From contig CAXBOO010000003.1 of NCBI GenBank assembly GCA_963977425.1, positions 425,084-489,083 on the forward strand: a stretch of DNA of 64,000 nucleotides. Reading direction: 5' to 3'. Source of the stretch: CAXBOO01 sp963977425. Lineage in GTDB: Bacteria > Bacteroidota > Bacteroidia > Flavobacteriales_D > Luteibaculaceae. The position numbers and the translations under genes are program-made. Positions within the stretch are counted from its first letter, which is position 1. Every line of letters starts with the position of its first letter. The notes under the pieces are model-generated. The model did not search any database. It saw nothing but the letters and a program-made list of their open reading frames with translations, and was not told the DNA's origin. Of the stretch, positions 56,171-63,745 are shown piece by piece.

Positions 56171-57340
56171 ATGTACCACGAAATAATTTCAGTTACCAAA
56201 GAAATTGAAAGAGGGATAAGTGTCGCAGTACTAAAATTTGGTCATTCACAAGAAATAATTGACCGATTGAAAGAGTTGAACGCTACATATATACCCGAAA
56301 AACAAGTATGGATGTTACGCTGGCATGCACAGACATTAAATTTATTGTTCAGCAAATTTAAGGGTGTGGCTTGGATAGATTATTCTTCATTGACTACAAC
56401 TACCTCTACACCAACGCTAACTGTTCCAAAAAAGAATACTGTAAAATTGGAAAAAATAAAATGGCCCGAAAGTCACAAAAAAGCCATGTTTGCTTATGCC
56501 GACAAATTAAAATTAAGGCGGTACAGTGAAAATACTTACCGAACATATGGCATGTATTTCAAGTTGTTTTTAAAAGCTCATATCCATCTCGACCCCGAAA
56601 ACATAACCGATGAAGACATAAAGAACTACTTACTAAGTGTGGTAACGGAATTCAATTATGCTTCAAAAACACAAAATCAAATCATCAATGCCATTAAGTT
56701 TTACTACGAGCAAGTACTAGAATTGGTGAAAAAAGAATACTGGATTGCACGCCCCAGAAAAGAAACCAAACTTCCGAGAATAATAAGCGAAGAAGACGTG
56801 GTGCGGCTTATTTCAGCAGCAAACAACACAAAACATCAATGCATAATAGCCATGCTATACAGTGCTGGCCTACGAAGATCTGAACTTCTTAATTTAAAAA
56901 TTGCCGATGTAGATTTGGACAGAATGCAAGTATTTGTTCGCGGAGCCAAGGGCAAAAAAGACAGAGTTACTCTACTCAGCGTTCGTTTGGCTGCCGCACT
57001 AGAAAGTTACTATTTACATTACAAGCCCATCTATTGGATGTTTGAAGGCCGATCGCAAGCTCAATACTCTAGTACGAGTTTAAGCAAACTGATAAGCCGA
57101 GCTCGTCAAAAAGCAGGAATTAAAAAAACAATTACACCACACATTTTACGTCACAGTTTTGCGACACATTTGCTGGACAAGGGCGTAGATATCAGATACA
57201 TTCAGGAACTATTAGGACATAACAGTGTGAGCACCACCGAAATTTACACCCACGTAAGCAAAAAGGACTTACAACTGATAAAAAGTCCGCTTGACAGAAT
57301 ATTTGACGACCATGATCTTAAAAATAAAAGAATAAATTAG
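56171..57340 (+). CDS. Tyrosine recombinase, probable integrase of the cassette array
   Basis: A 389-residue tyrosine recombinase with all catalytic residues: Arg235 (SAGLRRSELL), Lys in GAKGKKDR (260-263), His324-x-x-Arg327 (HILRHS), His350 (LLGH) and Tyr359 (TEIYTHV). The core-binding domain spans about residues 95-185. Residues 1-80 form an extra N-terminal domain, a pattern I associate with a family of flavobacterial chromosomal recombinases. Only about 53 residues separate the GKKDR hairpin from HxxR, against roughly 100 in IntI1, so the IntI-specific insertion is absent. It lies 46 bp before the first cassette boundary and reads in the same direction as the cassettes. Confidence 0.9.
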   Translation: MYHEIISVTKEIERGISVAVLKFGHSQEIIDRLKELNATYIPEKQVWMLRWHAQTLNLLFSKFKGVAWIDYSSLTTTTSTPTLTVPKKNTVKLEKIKWPESHKKAMFAYADKLKLRRYSENTYRTYGMYFKLFLKAHIHLDPENITDEDIKNYLLSVVTEFNYASKTQNQIINAIKFYYEQVLELVKKEYWIARPRKETKLPRIISEEDVVRLISAANNTKHQCIIAMLYSAGLRRSELLNLKIADVDLDRMQVFVRGAKGKKDRVTLLSVRLAAALESYYLHYKPIYWMFEGRSQAQYSSTSLSKLISRARQKAGIKKTITPHILRHSFATHLLDKGVDIRYIQELLGHNSVSTTEIYTHVSKKDLQLIKSPLDRIFDDHDLKNKRIN

Positions 57341-57392
57341 CTCACCAAAATTGTCTATGAACACATTATGTCCACATAGCCAATTGTTGCCA
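57341..57392 (+). other. attI-like insertion site
   Basis: CATAGCC-aatt-GTTGCC at 57375-57391 resembles the right-hand end of the attC sites (CATAGCC-gagac-GTTG, five-base spacer) but is not part of a long hairpin. The first cassette boundary falls at G57386/TT. It is therefore the likely primary insertion site next to the integrase gene. No TAnnTTTG promoter for the cassettes was found here. Confidence 0.6.
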
Positions 57393-57403
57393 GCAATAAA
57401 AAA

Positions 57404-57937
57404 ATGAAAACCAAAAACAGCTTAAGAATAATCCTTTTGATGCCAATTGCATTGAGTTTTCAACTAGGAATTTTTGTATTTGGGCTTTTGATGCTTTATA
57501 AAACTTATCAAAACCCTGAATTTATTGGACTGATTGGGGGAATGTTATTTTTATGGATCTCTATAGGTCTTGGTTCTCTACTATTTGATGAGCTCAGAAA
57601 TTTTGAAATTAAAGGACAGAAGTTGATAATAAAAAAACCATTATTATTCAAAAAAACAGAAATAGACATATCTCGAGTAAAATATTCTGATTATGACTGG
57701 GGAGAAGGTATGTATTGGAATAAAATGAATGGAATTCTAATTCAACTTGACAACAAAACGACAATACAATTAAATAAATCAAACTTCAAAAACGCCAAAG
57801 AATTCATCACTGAAATAAAAAAAATATGTAAACAAGACAAAACAATTAAAGCAAAGTTTGACTACAAAAAACTAATTGTTTTCGGTGCATTTGGCGGGTT
57901 GATTTTACTTTTAATATTAATAAATAAGGTACTTTGA
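57404..57937 (+). CDS. Cassette 1: small membrane protein with PH-like domain
   Basis: A 177-residue protein with two N-terminal hydrophobic helices (residues 8-35 and 40-60), a beta-rich middle (IKGQKLIIKKPLLFKKTEID, DNKTTIQLNKSNFKNAKEF) resembling bacterial PH domains, and a C-terminal helix (LIVFGAFGGLILLLILINKV). The ATG lies 17 bp after the cassette boundary. It is AT-rich, with no recognised family. Confidence 0.72.
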   Translation: MKTKNSLRIILLMPIALSFQLGIFVFGLLMLYKTYQNPEFIGLIGGMLFLWISIGLGSLLFDELRNFEIKGQKLIIKKPLLFKKTEIDISRVKYSDYDWGEGMYWNKMNGILIQLDNKTTIQLNKSNFKNAKEFITEIKKICKQDKTIKAKFDYKKLIVFGAFGGLILLLILINKVL

Positions 57938-57953
57938 AAAAAATAATTACAGC

Positions 57954-58146
57954 TGGCAACAAAGGCTAAATGTAATGCGGGTTTGGTGGGTTTATGGAAT
58001 GTTTATCGTGATGCATCCGCCAAAACAAGTTTTGACGAATTATATTTGAATAAAGTAAATTCACAAAAATTGGTTTGGCTCAGTTTCGTTGCAAATTGAA
58101 CATTTTCACGTTCAATCCCGCACTCCACTTAGCCGAGCCGTTGTAA
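57954..58146 (+). repeat. attC-like site 1 (type A)
   Basis: A 193-bp site from R'' TGGCAAC to R' GTTGTAA. The outer arms GGCTAAATGTAATGCGGG and the complement of CCCGCACTCCACTTAGCC pair with three exceptions. The 3' arm has a nested hairpin ATTGAAC...GTTCAAT. The centre has CAAAACAAGTTTTG. GCTGGCAAC here is the exact complement of GTTGCCAGC at 57386, where cassette 1 begins. Confidence 0.85.
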
Positions 58147-58159
58147 ACCATTAAAAAAA

Positions 58160-58870
58160 ATGACTCGCTTTTTCACTTTATCATTATTTTTCATACTCCA
58201 ACTTTCCTCATTCTCTCAAGATACCCAAGAAATAAAGGAACAAATTGATACTGTCGAAGCCTGGAAAGAAGACTCAATTTCTAAATATTCAGGTTTTTAT
58301 GTTTTCGGAAATGGTGAAACAGAATCAGACCTAAAAATAATAGTTACTGAAGACCTTATTGTTGCTCAAATAATGAATGGCTATTGGGAAAGCGGAACGG
58401 ATGAATGGAAATGGAATTATCGAAATTTATCTAATGTAAAAATTGACTCTCAAGGAAACTTCTCTTCTAATAAATACTCTGGTAAATTCATTACTTACAA
58501 AGACGATAAATTTATTGTAAAAGGGCTAAAAATCAACAAGCATTGGTCTCCTTCAACGGAAATAGAAAGTGAGATAGGAAGTAGAATAGAAACACCTTTC
58601 GAGATGCATCAAGGGAAATATACTTTCACTTCTTTAAGAATTTTAGAAAAAAAAGAACTTAAAAAGTTCGACTTAAAAGAATTAATAATAATTAAAAATG
58701 AAATCTATGCCCGTTATGGTTACAACTTTAAAAAAAATAGTGAATTAGAAAAGTATTTTCAAAATCAAAATTGGTATAATCCACAATATGACAATGTTGA
58801 TGATTTTTTAACTGAAATAGAAAAAATAAATATCAAGGAAATTCTAATTCAAGAAAATAAAAAAAAATAA
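58160..58870 (+). CDS. Cassette 2: exported YARHG-domain protein
   Basis: A 236-residue protein with a signal peptide (MTRFFTLSLFFILQLSSFSQ). The C-terminal 70 residues are a YARHG domain (LIIIKNEIYARYGYNFKKNS, WYNPQYDNVDDFLTEIE), an extracellular domain of unknown function. The ATG is 19 bp from the cassette boundary, preceded by an A-run rather than a Shine-Dalgarno sequence. Confidence 0.8.
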   Translation: MTRFFTLSLFFILQLSSFSQDTQEIKEQIDTVEAWKEDSISKYSGFYVFGNGETESDLKIIVTEDLIVAQIMNGYWESGTDEWKWNYRNLSNVKIDSQGNFSSNKYSGKFITYKDDKFIVKGLKINKHWSPSTEIESEIGSRIETPFEMHQGKYTFTSLRILEKKELKKFDLKELIIIKNEIYARYGYNFKKNSELEKYFQNQNWYNPQYDNVDDFLTEIEKINIKEILIQENKKK

Positions 58871-58874
58871 CGGT

Positions 58875-59067
58875 TTACAACAAAGGCTAAATGTAATGCG
58901 GGTTTAGTGGGTTTATGGAATGTATTTCGTGATACATCCGCCAAAACAAGTTTTGACGAATTATATTTGAATAAAGTAAATTCACAAAAATTGGTTTGGC
59001 TCAGTTTCGTTGCTAATTGAACATCTTACTGTTCAATCCCGCACTCCACTTAGCCGAGCCGTTGTGG
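58875..59067 (+). repeat. attC-like site 2 (type A)
   Basis: 193 bp, almost identical to site 1 except at the ends. GGTTTACAAC (58872-58881) is the exact 10-bp complement of GTTGTAAACC at 58140, the start of cassette 2. The right core is GTTGTGG at 59061. Confidence 0.85.
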
Positions 59068-59086
59068 TTAATTTAAAAAAACACTT

Positions 59087-59653
59087 ATGGGAGTTGGACC
59101 TTTAGTCTTCTTTTTTATTTTGGTAGCGCTTACAATAGTTACTGCAATCATTTTTTTCCCTAAAAGAAATTCTAAACGTCCATTAATTAAAAGAATAATA
59201 GGACTAACTATCATACTCTTTATCATAAGTCCGATACTCTTACTTGCTTTGGAAGATCATTTATATTTTAAAAGTGATGCTATTTCTGATTTAAAAAAAT
59301 TAGGAATTGAGTTAAAAGATGACTTCGAAATTATAGATAATGAAGTATATGGTTTGACAGACTATTATCGTACAACAGAATTAAAAATATCAAACAATGA
59401 CTTTAATAGAGCCTTATCAAATATAAAGGATTCACCAAACCTGAAATTAATCACATATGATGATTTTTATGCACCACTTGTAAGATGGACTCAGGTAAAA
59501 GACTCTATCTATAATTACAAATTCAAACCTCGTAATCTGAACGAATTATTTATTCGTGAAATGTTTGAAAAAAAAGAAAATTACAGAGCTACCAATTATT
59601 CTATCGAAATTAATCAAGAAACTAAAACACTAATCATAAAAGTCAATTCTTAA
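59087..59653 (+). CDS. Cassette 3: membrane-anchored protein of unknown function
   Basis: A 188-residue protein with two N-terminal hydrophobic helices (VFFFILVALTIVTAIIFF and IIGLTIILFIISPILLLAL) and a soluble C-terminal domain of about 120 residues. No family recognised. The ATG is 25 bp into the cassette. Confidence 0.7.
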   Translation: MGVGPLVFFFILVALTIVTAIIFFPKRNSKRPLIKRIIGLTIILFIISPILLLALEDHLYFKSDAISDLKKLGIELKDDFEIIDNEVYGLTDYYRTTELKISNNDFNRALSNIKDSPNLKLITYDDFYAPLVRWTQVKDSIYNYKFKPRNLNELFIREMFEKKENYRATNYSIEINQETKTLIIKVNS

Positions 59654-59666
59654 AAATAAAAACTAA

Positions 59667-59860
59667 CCACAACAATGGCTATAAATAATGCGGGCTGTAG
59701 TGGTTAAAGAAAGCTTCTACTCTACCCATCCGCCAAAACAAGTTTTGACGTCTTATTTTTTGGTAATTTAAGCCACTAAACTTGGTTTGGCTCACACCGT
59801 GCGTAGATTGAAAACTATCGCATTTCAATCCCCGCACTATTCATAGCCGAGCCGTTGTGC
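59667..59860 (+). repeat. attC-like site 3 (type A variant)
   Basis: 194 bp. TAACCACAAC (59664-59673) is the exact complement of GTTGTGGTTA at 59061. The outer stem GGCTATAAATAATGCGGG differs from perfect pairing at two places, both A-C on this strand and G-T on the other. The nested hairpin is ATTGAAA...TTTCAAT, a covarying change from site 1. The right core is GTTGTGC at 59854. Confidence 0.85.
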
Positions 59861-59883
59861 CCAATGCAAAAAAAACTGACTAA

Positions 59884-60348
59884 ATGAATAATTCATCTGA
59901 ACAAAATGTTCAAAGAGAATTAGTAAAGTATCGAGACTTAACGTTAGCGACGTTAGACTACTTTTTGGAAAGCGGTATAATGAAAATCAAAACAATTGAC
60001 TTTGATTCGGATCAACATTATAAAGAACTTAAAGTACAAGTAAAGGAGTATTTTCAAAAAGGGAAATTATCGAAACTAAAACAGTGGTTTAAAGATTTAT
60101 CTGAAACTCCTTACGAAAATGAGGATTTCAATTTCATTGATTTTATAAACACTCGAACTGGTTATGAAATTAACCTAAGTAGCAAATTTGAAAAACGAAT
60201 TTCTGATATTATTAAGCGAAACAAAATCAAAACAGAAAATGAATATCGTGATGTGATGATAAAAGTGAACTATCTATGTCTTTCAGATACCCCAGAAGAA
60301 AAACTATTAGAACATTTGAATTCGCTATTGCTGGAATTTGAAAAATAA
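59884..60348 (+). CDS. Cassette 4: small helical protein of unknown function
   Basis: A 154-residue cytosolic protein, mostly helical and charged (KELKVQVKEYFQKGKLSKLK, FEKRISDIIKRNKIKTENEY). No signal peptide, transmembrane helix or recognised motif. The ATG is 29 bp into the cassette. Confidence 0.68.
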   Translation: MNNSSEQNVQRELVKYRDLTLATLDYFLESGIMKIKTIDFDSDQHYKELKVQVKEYFQKGKLSKLKQWFKDLSETPYENEDFNFIDFINTRTGYEINLSSKFEKRISDIIKRNKIKTENEYRDVMIKVNYLCLSDTPEEKLLEHLNSLLLEFEK

Positions 60349-60360
60349 AATAAGCAAAGG

Positions 60361-60547
60361 GCACAACAATGGCTATAAAACATACTAAGCGAATCTGTAA
60401 TCACACATAATCCTTCGCGCGGCCAAAACCTTGTTTTGACCTTTTTCGCTTAAATTTAAAAGCCCAAAACAAGTTTTGGCTTTACGTAACTGCAAATCAA
60501 AGTTCACACTTCGATTTTCCGTACGTTTCATAGCCGAGACGTTGTGT
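60361..60547 (+). repeat. attC-like site 4 (type B)
   Basis: 187 bp. GGGCACAAC (60359-60367) complements GTTGTGCCC at 59854. The outer stem GGCTATAAAACATAC pairs with two wobble positions. Internal hairpins are GGCCAAAAC-CTT-GTTTTGACC and a nested AAATCAAAGT/ACTTCGATTT. The right core is GTTGTGT at 60541. Its internal sequence differs from type A sites. Confidence 0.85.
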
Positions 60548-60559
60548 ACAATAAAAAAA

Positions 60560-61402
60560 ATGAAAACATATCATTATACATCAGGAGAGGGTTTGTTTGG
60601 AATACTTAATTCAAGTAAATTGAGACTAACTAATCAAAACTTCCTAAATGACCCTTCAGAAATCAGCTATGCCAATCAATTAATTCTGGAAACATTAAAA
60701 GAAAATAAAGAAATTAATGATATACACTCTTCGTTATTTAATGAATCAGCATTAAATACGATGATTGCACCATTTGACCTTTATATCGCATCTTTTTCAA
60801 AAAACCCAGATTCTTTGGATATGTGGAATTACTATTCTAAAGGTAATGGGTATTGTATAGAATTTGAGTTGAATGAATTTTTAAAGAATAATATAAGCAT
60901 AGAGAATCTATCATTACAAACGTTTGATATTATATACAATCAAGAAGAACAAATTGAAAAAATAAAAAAGTTAATTACTGATTTTTCGGATGATAGTAAG
61001 GAATATGAACAGTTAACTATTAATGTCCAAAATGTTGGAGAAGAGACTGAATATTATAATCTTGAATACAAACGTGATCAAATAATTCTGAGATTCAATG
61101 AAGAATTATGGAAGCTCAAAATGCAATTAAAAAATAAAGCATATGAAAGAGAGCAAGAAGTTCGAATAGTTGCCTCAGAACTAAAATACGAACGAAATAC
61201 TTCGGAATATAGGGTTAATTCATCTGGATTAATAATAGATTTTATTAGTTTAAATTTTGAATTAGAGAAAACTGTTAAATCAATTTCACTTCATCCATTA
61301 AGCGGTGAAATACATCACTTAGGCCTCTCAAATTTCATTCAGAATAAATTCAAGAACAAATTATCAATAACTAAATCTAAAATACCATTTAGAGAAATCT
61401 AA
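60560..61402 (+). CDS. Cassette 5: DUF2971 protein
   Basis: The start is the ATG at 60560 (MKTYHYTSGEGLFGILNSSK), 18 bp into the cassette; the frame is open further upstream only because it runs through the preceding attC-like site. The 280-residue protein matches DUF2971: YHYTSGEGLFGIL, LTNQNFLNDPSE, WNYYSKGNGYCIEFE and EREQEVRIVAS. The family is often found in variable genome regions and near defence genes; its activity is unknown. Confidence 0.83.
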   Translation: MKTYHYTSGEGLFGILNSSKLRLTNQNFLNDPSEISYANQLILETLKENKEINDIHSSLFNESALNTMIAPFDLYIASFSKNPDSLDMWNYYSKGNGYCIEFELNEFLKNNISIENLSLQTFDIIYNQEEQIEKIKKLITDFSDDSKEYEQLTINVQNVGEETEYYNLEYKRDQIILRFNEELWKLKMQLKNKAYEREQEVRIVASELKYERNTSEYRVNSSGLIIDFISLNFELEKTVKSISLHPLSGEIHHLGLSNFIQNKFKNKLSITKSKIPFREI

Positions 61403-61409
61403 TTACTGT

Positions 61410-61602
61410 ACACAACAAAGGCTAAATGTAATGCGGGTTTGGTGGGTTTATGGAATATTTATCGCGATGCATCCGCCAAAACAAGTTTTGACGAATTATA
61501 TTTGATAAAGTAAATTCACAAAAATTGGTTTGGCTCAGTTTCGTTGCAAATTGAACACTTTCACTGTTCAATCCCGCACTCCACTTAGCCGAGCCGTTGT
61601 AA
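61410..61602 (+). repeat. attC-like site 5 (type A)
   Basis: 193 bp, nearly identical to site 1. TGTACACAAC (61407-61416) complements GTTGTGTACA at 60541. The right core is GTTGTAA at 61596. It contains TATATTTG and the nested ATTGAAC/GTTCAAT hairpin. Confidence 0.85.
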
Positions 61603-61607
61603 GCAAT

Positions 61608-62081
61608 ATGAAAAACACATTAATTCTAATTATAACTTTATTCTATTGCTCTACTTTCATCTTTGGGCAATCCGTTTCTTCATCCGATAGTTTAAAGATA
61701 ATAAGGGCTAATGAATTATTATTCTCAGCAATCGAAAACAATGATTTTGAAACTATAAAGGCATTATCAACAGACAAAATATACTGTATGATTTGCTCTA
61801 ACTCGACTGACTTTTCACAGTCGCCATTTATGTTTGAGAAAATTGATTTTATAAAAAATCACATCCCCACGATAAAAGAAAATCCATTATTTCATCGTGC
61901 TATTCAAAGTACTGAGCTACTTCTAATTAATGAAGATGAGCATAGAAAAGGTATTACAGCTTTGTGGACAATTTATAAAAAGAATGAACTTTCTCCAGGA
62001 CACGAAGGTGGGCAATTTGGTGTTTTCTTTAGAAAAGTGAATGGAGAATTCAAATTTGCTGGTTTAGAAACTATTCCTTAA
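61608..62081 (+). CDS. Cassette 6: exported NTF2-like protein
   Basis: The start is the ATG at 61608, only 11 bp into the cassette; open codons upstream lie inside the attC-like site. The 158-residue product has a signal peptide (LILIITLFYCSTFIFGQ) and a pattern compatible with a SnoaL/NTF2-like fold (ANELLFSAIENNDFETIKAL, GVFFRKVNGEFKFAGLETIP). The MICSN stretch has a free cysteine. Function unknown. Confidence 0.72.
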   Translation: MKNTLILIITLFYCSTFIFGQSVSSSDSLKIIRANELLFSAIENNDFETIKALSTDKIYCMICSNSTDFSQSPFMFEKIDFIKNHIPTIKENPLFHRAIQSTELLLINEDEHRKGITALWTIYKKNELSPGHEGGQFGVFFRKVNGEFKFAGLETIP

Positions 62082-62098
62082 AAAATAATAAATACTGC

Positions 62099-62285
62099 TT
62101 ACAACAATGGCTATAAAACATACGGGCGGCACTTGTTACCACACTTTACCCTTCGCGCGGCCAAAACCTTGTTTTGACCTTTTTCGCTTAAATTTAAAAG
62201 CTCAAAACAAGTTTTGGCTTTACGTATCAGTAAATCAAAGTTCACACTTCGATTTCCCGTACGTTTCATAGCCGGGACGTTAGCA
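62099..62285 (+). repeat. attC-like site 6 (type B)
   Basis: 187 bp, close to site 4. TGCTTACAAC (62096-62105) complements GTTGTAAGCA at 61596. The outer stem GGCTATAAAACATACGGG is 18 bp with two wobble positions. The right core is GTTAGCA at 62279. Confidence 0.85.
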
Positions 62286-62303
62286 CCAATTAAAAAAACA
62301 TAA

Positions 62304-62843
62304 ATGAAAAGAACTAAACTACTATTTATTGGATTATTGATTATCCCATTACTTTCAATGACAATTGGAAAAATAGAACTTGAAGTTAAATCATTATTGA
62401 ATGATAAAGTTGAATTGAAAATACCAACAGCATTTGAAATAATGTCAGAGGAACTAATGAAACTAAAATACCCATCAGAAAGAAGACCAAATCTTGTGTA
62501 TACCAATGAAAGTGGTGGACTAAATGTAGCATTAAACCTAACTGAAAATAAAGCATCTCAGGAATTAATTGAACCATATGTAGGCAATTTTGTGAATACG
62601 TTTAAAAATATGTATCCATCAGCCGAATGGATAGGTTCAGGATCAAAAAACATCAACGGAAAAAAAGTTGGTTTCCTAAAACTGATAACACCTGCAATTG
62701 ACACCAAAATATACAATGTTATGTTTTTTACAGATTTAAATGGAAAATTGTTACTCTGTACTTTCAACTGTACTGAAAAAAACATAAAAGAATGGGAAAC
62801 AACGGCAGATGAAATTATGAATTCCTTAAAAATAAAAGAATAA
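62304..62843 (+). CDS. Cassette 7: exported PsbP/Mog1-like protein
   Basis: A 179-residue protein with a signal sequence (LLFIGLLIIPLLSMTIG) and a domain with the order of PsbP/Mog1-like folds (LKIPTAFEIMSEELMKLKYP, SAEWIGSGSKNINGKKVGFL, ITPAIDTKIYNVMFF). The function is unknown. The ATG is 24 bp into the cassette. Confidence 0.7.
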   Translation: MKRTKLLFIGLLIIPLLSMTIGKIELEVKSLLNDKVELKIPTAFEIMSEELMKLKYPSERRPNLVYTNESGGLNVALNLTENKASQELIEPYVGNFVNTFKNMYPSAEWIGSGSKNINGKKVGFLKLITPAIDTKIYNVMFFTDLNGKLLLCTFNCTEKNIKEWETTADEIMNSLKIKE

Positions 62844-62850
62844 AAAAAGG

Positions 62851-63040
62851 TGCTAACAATGGCTATAAATCATGCTTGTTTGGTGGGAAACTAAAGTTAT
62901 CGCATTTGTTTCCGCCAACAATTGTTTAGTATCTGTTTTAAAGTAAATTACATATACAAAACAAGCTTTTGGCTAAGGTTGTTGGGATTTGAAAGTTTGC
63001 AGCTTCGAATGTCGCACAATTCATAGCCGAGACGTTGTGC
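62851..63040 (+). repeat. attC-like site 7 (type C)
   Basis: 190 bp. GGTGCTAAC (62849-62857) complements GTTAGCACC at 62279. The outer stem GGCTATAAATCATGC pairs with three wobble positions on the bottom strand. The interior differs from types A and B. The right core is GTTGTGC at 63034. Confidence 0.82.
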
Positions 63041-63083
63041 TTCATACCAAAAATCATTCTAATTCTCTAAAACATTATCGTGT

Positions 63084-63107
63084 AATGTAACTTTTTCGTT
63101 ACATTTG
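63084..63107 (+). promoter_or_regulatory. Promoter/operator of the cassette 8 toxin-antitoxin pair
   Basis: An 8-bp inverted repeat AATGTAAC-TTTTTC-GTTACATT (63084-63105) overlaps the -7 element TACATTTG (63100-63107). The toxin GTG at 63112 begins 4 bp later, so the transcript may be leaderless. Overlap of operator and -7 element fits autorepression by the antitoxin. Confidence 0.6.
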
Positions 63108-63111
63108 TAAA

Positions 63112-63450
63112 GTGAGAGAAATCGATATTACAGAAGAATGCCTTGAATTCATTGACGGACAAGAAGAAAGAGTTTCGTTAAAATTCTTTCAACTAATTGA
63201 AGTAATGACCGAAGTGAAAGTGATTAACTCAAACTTTGTAAAAAAACTTCAATCGACTCAGTTTTATGAATTGAGAATTAAGGCAGGCAATGAATATCGA
63301 GTTATAATCTTTGCTGTTGATCATTTGAATTTCTCGGAGTGCTCGAAAGCTGTTTGCCTTTTCGGTTTCCAGAAAAAGTCAACCAAAGATTATAAGAAAG
63401 CACTAAAGACAGCAGAGCAATTATTAGAACAGTATTTAAACGACAATTAA
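63112..63450 (+). CDS. Cassette 8: HigB/RelE-type toxin
   Basis: A 112-residue protein starting with GTG (translated MREIDITEECLEF). The core LQSTQFYELRIKAGNEYRVI and the later FGFQKKSTKDYKKALKTAEQ are typical of HigB-like (Gp49/RelE superfamily) mRNA interferases. It is first in the pair, as in higBA. The antitoxin gene begins 1 bp after the stop. Confidence 0.85.
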   Translation: MREIDITEECLEFIDGQEERVSLKFFQLIEVMTEVKVINSNFVKKLQSTQFYELRIKAGNEYRVIIFAVDHLNFSECSKAVCLFGFQKKSTKDYKKALKTAEQLLEQYLNDN

Positions 63451-63451
63451 G

Positions 63452-63736
63452 ATGGGAAAGACAATCAACGCCAAAGAATTAATAGCTAAACGCTACGGGA
63501 AAGATGGTACTAAAGAGCGTGAGCAGTTTAGGGAGGACGCCTTTTCCTTTTATTTCGGAGAAATCATAAAATCGAGACGAAAGGAATTGCATATGAGTCA
63601 AGAAAGCCTGGCTGAAAAAGTTGGAAAGAAACGACCATACATTTCAAGAATTGAAAATGGAGAAGATATTCGACTGTCAAACTTTGCGTTATTGGCTAAT
63701 GCTCTTGGATTATCAATTCAATTGAAAGCAGAATAA
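63452..63736 (+). CDS. Cassette 8: HigA-type HTH antitoxin
   Basis: A 94-residue XRE-family protein. The helix-turn-helix is IIKSRRKELHMSQESLAEKV and KKRPYISRIENGEDIRLSNF, preceded by a 35-residue N-terminal region for toxin binding. It would neutralise the HigB-like toxin and repress the promoter at 63084-63107. TA cassettes are known to stabilise chromosomal integron arrays. Confidence 0.87.
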   Translation: MGKTINAKELIAKRYGKDGTKEREQFREDAFSFYFGEIIKSRRKELHMSQESLAEKVGKKRPYISRIENGEDIRLSNFALLANALGLSIQLKAE

Positions 63737-63745
63737 AGTACGAAA

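Noticed and set aside
58027..58048. TATATTTG inside type A sites as a promoter for the next cassette
   Set aside because: The -7 match is exact, but the nearest TTTG is only 6 bp upstream instead of about 19 and the element is missing in type B and C sites. It is not strong enough to list.
60476..60560. Longer N-terminus for the DUF2971 protein running back into the attC-like site
   Set aside because: The extra 28 codons translate the conserved site sequence. DUF2971 proteins begin at the KTYHYT region.
61530..61608. Longer N-terminus for the cassette 6 protein
   Set aside because: The extra codons lie in the attC-like site and would hide a good signal peptide that starts at the ATG at 61608.
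62111..62785. Minus-strand open frames opposite cassette 7
   Set aside because: They are antisense shadows, cross the attC-like site, and lack start context. The plus-strand gene has a signal peptide and normal cassette spacing.
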